A stretch of 9,117 nucleotides of DNA, taken from contig DAOVRZ010000151.1 of NCBI GenBank assembly GCA_030627905.1, positions 1 to 9,117 of the forward strand. Reading direction: 5' to 3'. The stretch comes from JAGMES01 sp023128035 (GTDB taxonomy: Bacteria; Bacillota; Halanaerobiia; DY22613). This document shows, piece after piece, positions 1 to 6,428 of this stretch; within the stretch, counting starts at the first letter, position 1; each line of letters starts with the position of its first letter. The position numbers and the translations under genes were made by a program. The notes beneath the pieces were generated by a model. That model was not told the origin of the DNA. It saw only the letters and a program-made list of their open reading frames with translations, and made no database searches.

Positions 1-383
1 ACTGAAAGTTGGTCACCATTGGAACTATTCACTCAGTCAAGGGTGGAGTTACAATCAAGACTCCATTAAGTCGGAGACTGAAAGTCAGCCCAATGATATC
101 AACAGTCTATAAGGATTTGAGGTTACAATCAAGACTCCATTAAGTAGGAGACTGAAAGATCTATATTACAGCAAAATCAACCAGTATCGGAACTAGGTTA
201 CAATCAAGACTCCATTAAGTAGGAGACTGAAAGGGGTGGAATAAGAGTTGCATATATACAGTTCTTGAAAGAAGTTACAATCAAGACTCCATTAAGTAGG
301 AGACTGAAAGTCATAGGGTGGATAACCAAACAGATCTAAGAATTGACGTTACAATCAAGACTCCATTACTAGGAGATAAAAAT
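1..383 (+). CRISPR. CRISPR array, trailer end, type I-D associated
   Basis: Repeats are 37 nt. They begin GTTACAATCAAGACTCC, continue ATTAAGTA, then GGAG, and end ACTGAAAG. Copies lie at 1-8 (only the last 8 bases, clipped by the window edge), 48-84, 122-158, 197-233, 274-310, and a decayed copy at 348-383. The copy at 48-84 has C instead of A at 72; the next three are identical. The spacers are 9-47 (39 nt), 85-121 (37), 159-196 (38), 234-273 (40) and 311-347 (37). CTCC and GGAG can form a 4-bp stem with an 8-nt loop, leaving ACTGAAAG as the expected 8-nt 5' handle of the crRNA after Cas6 cleavage. The decayed copy at the right end and the handle sequence both indicate transcription on the + strand, toward the cas genes, with the leader to the left of the window. 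The total array length is unknown. Confidence 0.97.
348..383 (+). repeat. Degenerate terminal CRISPR repeat
   Basis: The first 21 bases (348-368) match the repeat exactly. The sequence then reads CTAGGAGATAAAAAT where the consensus reads AGTAGGAGACTGAAAG: the loop is a base shorter and the 3' handle is lost. The CTCC/GGAG stem survives. Decay of the repeat farthest from the leader is common, so this copy fixes the array orientation. A Cas6 cut here would trim the 3' end of the last crRNA. Confidence 0.9.
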
Positions 384-427
384 TTCCACAAAGTAAAAGT
401 TTATTACTAGACTAAAGGAGAAATATC
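384..427 (+). promoter_or_regulatory. Array-to-cas6 linker with cas6 ribosome binding site
   Basis: Only about 44 bases separate the last repeat from cas6. A good ribosome binding site, AAAGGAG at 414-420, lies 7 nt before the ATG at 428. I see no convincing -35/-10 pair and no hairpin with a T tract. The cas operon may therefore be read through from the array transcript, or may use a weak AT-rich promoter in or near the last spacer. The Shine-Dalgarno call is direct; the read-through idea is inference. Confidence 0.6.
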
Positions 428-1381
428 ATGTTCAAAATAAGCCAGTACGATTTTACACTAATTGCTATTGAAAAAATTAAGCTGCCTGATCATCCAGGTT
501 CTACTATTCGAGGTGGGTTGGGTCATGCCCTACGTGAGCTAGTTTGTTCTACAAAAAATAATGATTGTAAAAAGTGCTTGTTAAGCAACCAGTGTGCATA
601 TACCCAGATTTTCGAACCCAGTATGTCAGATATGGAAAAAGAACAAATAACCAATCGGTTTAGTACAAAGCCAAGGCCATACATACTTGAACCGCGGATA
701 AATGGAAAAACGGAATATTATCCAGGAGAACATATTCATTTTACAATTCGCTTATTTGGTTCAACAAATAGATTTCTACCATATCTATTAGTAGCTATAC
801 AGAATCTAGGAAAAACAGGTATTGGTGTAGAAAGAGGAAAGTTTGTCTTGTCTGAAGTTTGGAATATAAATGAATTGGTGGGCAAAGCAGAACGTATTTA
901 TTCTGAATATGCAAATATAGTGACAAACCCTTTTATTGAATTGGACTGGGATCATGTTTTGGAATTTCAAAAGCATCTACCTTCTGATAAAATTAGACTG
1001 AAAATTTTGACACCAATGTTACTTAAAGCAAATAAAGCTTGGGTCAAAAAGTTAGAATTTGAATATTTGATGAGAAATATCTTACGCAGATTATCGAGTT
1101 TAAATGTATTCTATGGTACTGATGTTCCTTCTATAAACTATCCAGAACTTCTGAAACAATCGAAAGAAATTCAGTTAACTAAAGATCGTACTAGTTGGCG
1201 AAATTGGACTAGATATTCGTCACGTCAGGATCAACAAGTAGAAATGTATGGCTTACTAGGTGAAGTTTATTACACTGGAAATTTAAAACCTTTTTTACCG
1301 TACTTAATTTTAGGACAATATTGCTATGTAGGTAAGAATACTGTATTTGGTCAAGGTAACTATAAGATCATAAAATTATAA
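428..1381 (+). CDS. cas6: Cas6 CRISPR RNA-processing endoribonuclease
   Basis: This is a 317-residue RAMP-fold protein of the Cas6 family, which cuts the repeat in pre-crRNA to release guides. The clearest sign is the C-terminal glycine-rich segment VGKNTVFGQG at residues 301-310, preceded by a stretch (about 280-298) matching the usual 'G.L.PFLPYLILGQ' core of the family. The N-terminus has the RGGLGHALR element (28-36) followed by a cysteine cluster at C40, C47, C50 and C56 (CX6CX2CX5C) ending in a 'CAYTQIFEP' block, as seen in the Cas6 group found with type I-D and III systems. Candidate catalytic histidines are visible (for example H33) but cannot be assigned. The ATG has a ribosome binding site 7 nt upstream. 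It is the first gene of the operon and adjoins the array it presumably processes; in most type I-D loci cas6 comes after csc1 instead. Confidence 0.93.
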   Translation: MFKISQYDFTLIAIEKIKLPDHPGSTIRGGLGHALRELVCSTKNNDCKKCLLSNQCAYTQIFEPSMSDMEKEQITNRFSTKPRPYILEPRINGKTEYYPGEHIHFTIRLFGSTNRFLPYLLVAIQNLGKTGIGVERGKFVLSEVWNINELVGKAERIYSEYANIVTNPFIELDWDHVLEFQKHLPSDKIRLKILTPMLLKANKAWVKKLEFEYLMRNILRRLSSLNVFYGTDVPSINYPELLKQSKEIQLTKDRTSWRNWTRYSSRQDQQVEMYGLLGEVYYTGNLKPFLPYLILGQYCYVGKNTVFGQGNYKIIKL

Positions 1382-1417
1382 TTGATCAAAAAAAATTTCA
1401 GAATTGGAGATGGTTAA

Positions 1418-4159
1418 ATGAATTATGATTATATAAGAAATATAATCATCCAATTTATGAAACAAAAAAGTTGGGATAAAAAAATAGCAAAACGTAAAAA
1501 TGAAATGGGAAGCAATCTTACTCAATCCCTTTTGAAACATACCTTAAAAGCACTTGACTTATTTTTTACACTTTTACCTCATTTACGTGAGATTCGAGGA
1601 TGGAGTGATAATGAAGAACAGGTATTAATCCTGGGTATTACCAGTCATGATGCTGGAAAAACAAAAGATTCTTGGCAAGCATACATACAAGGAGAAGGAG
1701 CACCTACTTCACATATAGATACTATCTTAATTGAAGAATGCATTCATGAACTTGCCCAAGAGTTAAACTTTACTAATACAGAAGTTGCTCAGTTAGCCGC
1801 AGAGTTACACATGAAACGGGCACAGACAAATGAACGCATGCTCAGCGCAATACTAAATACTACAGATTCAAACTGGAAAGAACTTCAACAGATTGTATAT
1901 GATATTGATAATCTTGCCTCAACAGATCACCTCTTTTCTGCTCAAGAAACATTCCAGCGTTCTATTCTCGATCAGTATTTTCATTCAACCTATTATCAAA
2001 TTCAGGTTAAAGGGATATCCTCTACTTTATTACATCGTGCTATCTTAGAAGAATTTCAAAGCGTCAATTGGATTCCAATGATATATTTTGGAAATGGAAC
2101 TTTTCTGATTCAAAAAGCTTCTCAGGAAAAAAGAATTCCAGCGTTCGATCAAATCCAAAAAAGATTGAAAGATATCATAAAGAATCAGGTGTTTATGAAA
2201 AATCAAAGAAAGTTGCCTGAATTAGTCGTAGGTAATATTACACAAAACTTTTTACCAAAACCTGAACTGTTTGATAGTTCATTATTAGAGGAATTTTTGC
2301 TAACTGCTAGCACGAGAGCAGGAATAAAGACTTCAAAAAATATTACACCTGCTAACGCTTATAAATATCACAATGTTCGCAGATTACTTGATGTCACTAA
2401 AGATCCATCAATAGCTCAAAAAGCATATGTTTCGTTTAAAGCTTTAAAAGATAAAGTGCCTGAAGAATATCATCAATATTTAATTTTTAATGCTGAAGAG
2501 ATGGATAAAGAATTGGAGATGAAATATCGAGATCAGATCGGATCAGCATATCCTGAAATTGCGATCTTTAAATTTTTTAAAAATATCTTACATCCACCAA
2601 AGGGTCTAGTCTCTGAGAATGATCTTGAACAAATAAAAACTTTATATGAAGAAGTATTTGGTGAAAAAAGTTTTGAAGCCTTAAAATCTACGTCAACACT
2701 AATGCCAGCTAAAGATAAAGCTTTTACGGTAGATTATTTCTGGGCATTACCTGGAGATCGTTATGAATTTAATGTTAGTAAGATTGGCAGGCTGTCTCCA
2801 GATAGACGAAAAAGGCTTTTAATTAAGATATTAACTGATTTAGGAGAAAGAATATTTAATTCACTAGAATCAGCATTTAGTCAGGAAAATCTTGTGTCTG
2901 GTATGTCAGATGCGTTTATAAGAGATCTTTCGATGGAGTTTACAGATGGGGAGATCATAAAAAAATTTGCAAAAGAACAGTTAAAAAATTATAAAAATTC
3001 CAAAGATAATAGCAATAGAGATAAAGAAACAGAACATATCTGTCCAATATGTAATGAATATTTTTCTAAGGGAGCAGTTGGATATGCAGATTTTTTAGAT
3101 AAACCACAGTCGTTCAGTAATCGTGGATATGCCTATTGTAATACAGGTAATAATGTTGTAATCTGCAAAAGTTGTTATTATGAACGTTTATTACGTCAGA
3201 TTTTTTTAGGAGCAAAACCTTTCGAGTTATTTGTATTGATCCCTGAAGACAGTCTGAGTCCATATGCTGGTGAGTGTTTACTGAATAAGGCAGAAAATCT
3301 AGAAAGTAAGTTTAGCAAAATAATGAGTCCAGTATGTGCAAATCCCGATCTAAGATTCCACATGAACAATACTTATCATCTAGCTAGAGAGCTGGCCCGG
3401 TTAGATGTAGAGAAACTTCAATCTGAAGAGATGGTTAATATTTTTACATATCAATTAAACTCTGATACTGCTAATACTAAAATCAAAAAGTTACAAACAG
3501 AGTTGGAAGATTACTTTGAAAGCGACTTAGAAGAAATTAACGACACTTGTGAGAAAACATACTTAGATTGGTCTGAGTTTGCAAAAGATGTATATTATAA
3601 CCAAGTGGATCTTCCTCTATATGATGATATTCTCATGGATTTAAGAAAAAGGGTATGTAAACTAAATGAGCCTATAAAAATTGTTTCTCAAACGCCTAAT
3701 TTTATATTAATGCCTGCATGGAATCCTTATGTTCCTGAAATTTCTCCAATTGCAGGGGATAAGAGCGAATCTGATACTAACATTGGTTTAAAGAAATTAT
3801 TTGTTTCGTGTATCTTTGCTTTGGGTCTTGATTGTGCAGTGACTATAATAGAAGATAAGAGCATTTTGGAACCGGCTATCTTTCAAAACCATGGGCGAGT
3901 TAAAGTACCCGATATTCCATTGGTTAAAAAGATAATTCCGGCTCAATGGTTATCTGAAGAAGAAACAAAAAAATGGTTAAAAGCACTAACTGCTGCTTTT
4001 GTATTGGTTAATAGAACAGGTTTTTCTGAACGGGATAATATATATAAAATTCTTACCATTGGTAGTATAGGAAAGTTGATTCGACGAATTGAGCAGAAGG
4101 GTAATTCGATTCATTACCGAGATTTAAAGTTTATTGAAGATCTTAAGGAGGTAATGTGA
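1418..4159 (+). CDS. cas10d: Cas10d (Csc3), type I-D large subunit with HD nuclease domain
   Basis: A 913-residue large subunit of the type I-D effector. The N-terminal part is an HD-type phosphohydrolase/nuclease domain: H41, then H77-D78 in 'GITSHDAGK', with further candidate metal ligands H99, H110 and H131. In type I-D this domain supplies the DNA-cutting activity that Cas3 carries in other type I systems. A zinc-finger-like element follows at about 540-586: H540, C542-P-I-C545, then C583-K-S-C586. I see no GGDD cyclase motif, as expected for Cas10d rather than type III Cas10. The C-terminal part (about 785-880) looks like the second palm-like domain, and the protein ends only about 30 residues later, apparently without the helical small-subunit region that usual Csc3 proteins carry. 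GGAG at 1406-1409 lies 8 nt before the ATG. The stop overlaps the next start (TGATG), so translation is likely coupled. Confidence 0.92.
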   Translation: MNYDYIRNIIIQFMKQKSWDKKIAKRKNEMGSNLTQSLLKHTLKALDLFFTLLPHLREIRGWSDNEEQVLILGITSHDAGKTKDSWQAYIQGEGAPTSHIDTILIEECIHELAQELNFTNTEVAQLAAELHMKRAQTNERMLSAILNTTDSNWKELQQIVYDIDNLASTDHLFSAQETFQRSILDQYFHSTYYQIQVKGISSTLLHRAILEEFQSVNWIPMIYFGNGTFLIQKASQEKRIPAFDQIQKRLKDIIKNQVFMKNQRKLPELVVGNITQNFLPKPELFDSSLLEEFLLTASTRAGIKTSKNITPANAYKYHNVRRLLDVTKDPSIAQKAYVSFKALKDKVPEEYHQYLIFNAEEMDKELEMKYRDQIGSAYPEIAIFKFFKNILHPPKGLVSENDLEQIKTLYEEVFGEKSFEALKSTSTLMPAKDKAFTVDYFWALPGDRYEFNVSKIGRLSPDRRKRLLIKILTDLGERIFNSLESAFSQENLVSGMSDAFIRDLSMEFTDGEIIKKFAKEQLKNYKNSKDNSNRDKETEHICPICNEYFSKGAVGYADFLDKPQSFSNRGYAYCNTGNNVVICKSCYYERLLRQIFLGAKPFELFVLIPEDSLSPYAGECLLNKAENLESKFSKIMSPVCANPDLRFHMNNTYHLARELARLDVEKLQSEEMVNIFTYQLNSDTANTKIKKLQTELEDYFESDLEEINDTCEKTYLDWSEFAKDVYYNQVDLPLYDDILMDLRKRVCKLNEPIKIVSQTPNFILMPAWNPYVPEISPIAGDKSESDTNIGLKKLFVSCIFALGLDCAVTIIEDKSILEPAIFQNHGRVKVPDIPLVKKIIPAQWLSEEETKKWLKALTAAFVLVNRTGFSERDNIYKILTIGSIGKLIRRIEQKGNSIHYRDLKFIEDLKEVM
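4145..4151 (+). promoter_or_regulatory. Strong ribosome binding site for the gene at 4159
   Basis: AAGGAGG lies inside the last codons of cas10d, 7 nt before the ATG at 4159 and only 4 nt before an alternative in-frame GTG at 4156. The spacing favours the ATG. A strong site here predicts plentiful product, which fits a subunit needed in more than one copy per complex. Confidence 0.75.
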
Positions 4160-4764
4160 TGAAATCAAAAAAAATCATCCTTGTTCCACCAGCAAAATTT
4201 AATCCTCAAGAAGAATCTATAAAGAAAGAGATTCAAGAAATTGCGAATTTCTTTTCGAACTATCTTTCTGAGTTTATTGGTAAGAATCCATCTGGTAGTA
4301 AACACGCTATAATGGGACCAGTGGGAAAAATATTTGATAAGATTAAGAGCAATCAGTGGAATGAAGGAGCACTCTTTGGTTATCTAGTTAGAATTCACGA
4401 ACAAACAGGGAATTTACGGATGAAACCCAATCAGGAAGAGAATATAAAAAAAGGAATCAATAAATTGCTTAGTTTAATTCAAGATGTCCCTATTAATTAT
4501 CGTGCAAAGATTATTGAACAAGTTGATTATGAAATATATGGAATGCAGAAGACTCGAATTTTACTTCGAACAGAAGAAAAACGTCAGGATTTCATCCTTT
4601 ATTTAAAAGAGAAATATGGAGATATATCAGCGTTAAAAGAAGTCTGGAATGAAGAGATTGATTGGGATCATATGGAGAATCCAAGTGAAGGACGAATGAA
4701 ACAAGCAAAAGGTCAGAAAAAGTTAGATATGAAAGATTTCTTGGAAAAACGTAAAAAGAATTAG
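4159..4764 (+). CDS. Putative type I-D small subunit (Cas11d-like), separately encoded
   Basis: A 201-residue protein (202 if the GTG at 4156 is used) that I do not recognise firmly by sequence. It is charged, basic overall and mostly helical by eye. Residues 20-40, 50-85 and 93-130 look like successive helices, including a 'KHAIMGPVGKIFDKI' block that resembles my recollection of the C-terminal region of longer Csc3 proteins. In other type I-D systems the small subunit Cas11d is made by internal translation of the 3' end of cas10d. Here cas10d seems to stop early and this gene starts at once, overlapping its stop (TGATG) and with a strong ribosome binding site. I therefore infer a stand-alone small subunit. 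The last 60 residues are an extra tail: 'YLKEKYGDISALKEVW' at about 148-163, then a Lys-rich end with 'KKLDMKDFLEKRKKN'. Alternatives are an accessory CRISPR protein or a regulator of the effector. Confidence 0.55.
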   Translation: MKSKKIILVPPAKFNPQEESIKKEIQEIANFFSNYLSEFIGKNPSGSKHAIMGPVGKIFDKIKSNQWNEGALFGYLVRIHEQTGNLRMKPNQEENIKKGINKLLSLIQDVPINYRAKIIEQVDYEIYGMQKTRILLRTEEKRQDFILYLKEKYGDISALKEVWNEEIDWDHMENPSEGRMKQAKGQKKLDMKDFLEKRKKN

Positions 4765-4769
4765 GAGGG
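4763..4769 (+). promoter_or_regulatory. Strong ribosome binding site for csc2
   Basis: AGGAGGG overlaps the TAG stop of the preceding gene and lies 6 nt before the csc2 ATG at 4776. It is one of the two strongest sites in the operon, fitting the many Cas7 copies needed along each guide. The site before csc1 is much weaker. Confidence 0.75.
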
Positions 4770-4775
4770 ATTCAA

Positions 4776-5717
4776 ATGACTATAAAATGTCCAGAAGGAT
4801 TAGAAACATTGAAAAAATATTTTGTTGATGCACCTGAACCAATCTTACAAGCAGAAACGATTCAAATATTAATTTTACGTGAAATTTTGGATTTTACTAT
4901 ATTTCGGACAGAAGATGATCGAGAAATTAATACAGTAGTTACACCAACCTCAATTGAAAATCAAGAATCAATGAATCGAGTAGCTTTTTTAGCTTCAAAG
5001 CAAAAAGCTGTAGAGTCTAGAAATTTGGCAAGTTTATTACGCACTTTGTCTAAAAAACATAATCATAAGATTGAAGAATGTTTTTTGAAAGACCAACTTT
5101 GTTTACAATGTCCTAGATGTGGTCTTTTTGGTGGGACAAGTACCTCTTCATATAAGAGTTCTAAATCGAATATTAGGCATCGAATTAGTTATTCGACAGC
5201 TTTTTCTCTAAAGAGTTTTGATGATTTGAATGAGGGGATTACCTTTAATGCGATCAACAACAAAACAGTCTCTACTGGTCAGGCATTGAATATTCGTAAA
5301 GTTGTTAAACCTGCTGCAGTATTTCCATCAATTATCACCTTGCGAAGTGCAACATGGAAAGAGTTTGTTTTAGCAATAAAGACAATATTGAGTTCACATA
5401 AATATGGAGCTGAAACCAGAATTGGTGGAGATGTCCGAAATAATATCGTAGGCATCATAGGTGGTTGGGAAGAATTAATCTCCCCACTGGAATTTACACT
5501 AGAATTGGCTGATTTGGATATCTTTGATATGAAAGAAGCTATGCAGAAAGTCGATTCTTATAAGGAATATGCTGCTCATCCTGCTGAAATTCAAATAATT
5601 ATGGGTGATCCATTAAATCAAATTTTAACTGAACTTCAGAATTTTGAATTGAGTAAAGAGTTTTTAGAAGAAGCATATATGGATATCAAGAAGTATCGAG
5701 AAATTCAGGAAGGCTAG
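4776..5717 (+). CDS. csc2: Csc2 (Cas7d), type I-D backbone subunit
   Basis: A 313-residue Cas7-family RAMP protein. Several copies of Csc2 line up along the crRNA and form the backbone of the type I-D complex. The diagnostic block is at about 102-119: C102, C109, C112 and C115, ending in 'CPRCGLFGG', which is the zinc-binding insertion typical of Csc2. It is followed by a basic/aromatic stretch ('RHRISYSTAFSL', 134-145) and a central glycine-rich segment 'YGAETRIGGDVRNNIVG' at 210-226, likely RNA-facing. The length fits the family. Eleven bases separate it from the previous gene, and its ribosome binding site covers that gene's stop codon. Next in the operon is csc1, the usual csc2-csc1 pairing of type I-D loci. 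Confidence 0.94.
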   Translation: MTIKCPEGLETLKKYFVDAPEPILQAETIQILILREILDFTIFRTEDDREINTVVTPTSIENQESMNRVAFLASKQKAVESRNLASLLRTLSKKHNHKIEECFLKDQLCLQCPRCGLFGGTSTSSYKSSKSNIRHRISYSTAFSLKSFDDLNEGITFNAINNKTVSTGQALNIRKVVKPAAVFPSIITLRSATWKEFVLAIKTILSSHKYGAETRIGGDVRNNIVGIIGGWEELISPLEFTLELADLDIFDMKEAMQKVDSYKEYAAHPAEIQIIMGDPLNQILTELQNFELSKEFLEEAYMDIKKYREIQEG

Positions 5718-5738
5718 TTTCAGGAAAAGAGTGATTTC

Positions 5739-6428
5739 ATGAGAAAAATAGATTTAAATCAGTATGGAGTTCGTTTATTTAGATGTAAAATGATAGCTCA
5801 TGATTATTTATGGTTTGCTTCCTTTGATGTTAGTGGGGTAGCTCTTACAGAAAGAGTGGTTCATAACTATGCATTAAGTTACGCATTAAATCGATATGAT
5901 CGGGGTCTTATGAAACAGTCACCACCTGAATATGAAAAAGATCTCTCTAATATGGACATCTATGCAACACCAGCTTGGGGATATCAGGTAGCTACTACGA
6001 CTTTTACATATAACGCATTGGATACGAAAACATTACGAACAGATGCATTAGAAAAAAGGAATACACCTAAGTTGGGTAAAAAAACAATGATTGATCCTGG
6101 AAGTCAGTTTTCTTTTTACATTTTTACCTTAAGCAATCAGCCGCCTGGCTTAATCCGACTGGGTAAGAAAAGAAGTCCAATGAGATTAAATTATTGGGAA
6201 ATGAGTAATCCAGTTGCTATCTTTTCTGAAAAAGAAGTGTTGATTGATCATCTAGTGAATCCTCTAGATCTGCAAGGGGATATTGTACAGTTCAGACCGA
6301 TACAGATTCCACCATTTCTCATTCTTGCAGATATTAAGGTTAAGAATGATTGGGTAATAAAATTGGGGCCAAAGTATGTTCATTTACCGGTAAAAATATT
6401 TGAAAAGGTATGTAAAAATGAAAATTGA
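5739..6428 (+). CDS. csc1: Csc1 (Cas5d), type I-D 5'-handle binding subunit
   Basis: A 229-residue protein of the type I-D Cas5 group, which caps the 5' handle of the crRNA and contacts the PAM side of the target. The N-terminal strand-helix unit 'YGVRLFRCKMIAHDYLWFAS' (9-28) and the 'IRLGKKRSP' loop (139-147) match Csc1 by my reading; the ending 'LGPKYVHLPVKIF' also fits. Its place directly after csc2 supports the call. The ribosome binding site is weak: AGGA at 5722-5725 is 13 nt from the ATG, and the purine stretch AAAAGAG nearer the start is a poor match. Lower synthesis than Csc2 would suit a single-copy subunit. The last 11 bases overlap the start of cas3'. Confidence 0.88.
   Translation: MRKIDLNQYGVRLFRCKMIAHDYLWFASFDVSGVALTERVVHNYALSYALNRYDRGLMKQSPPEYEKDLSNMDIYATPAWGYQVATTTFTYNALDTKTLRTDALEKRNTPKLGKKTMIDPGSQFSFYIFTLSNQPPGLIRLGKKRSPMRLNYWEMSNPVAIFSEKEVLIDHLVNPLDLQGDIVQFRPIQIPPFLILADIKVKNDWVIKLGPKYVHLPVKIFEKVCKNEN

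Noticed and set aside
3300..4150. Internal translation start in cas10d for a Cas11d product.
   Set aside because: I looked for GGAGG-like sites 5-10 nt before in-frame ATG/GTG/TTG and saw none convincing. A weak start cannot be excluded.
4156..4158. GTG at 4156 as start of the gene after cas10d.
   Set aside because: It is only 4 nt from AAGGAGG, whereas the ATG at 4159 has 7-nt spacing and gives the classic TGATG coupling.
1418..4159. Type III Cas10 (Csm1/Cmr2) making cyclic oligoadenylate.
   Set aside because: No GGDD motif, no CARF effector nearby, and the partners csc1, csc2 and an HD-less Cas3' define type I-D.
6400..6417. TTG at 6400 as start of cas3'.
   Set aside because: The ATG at 6418 has a correctly spaced AAAAGG; the six extra codons only lengthen the overlap with csc1.
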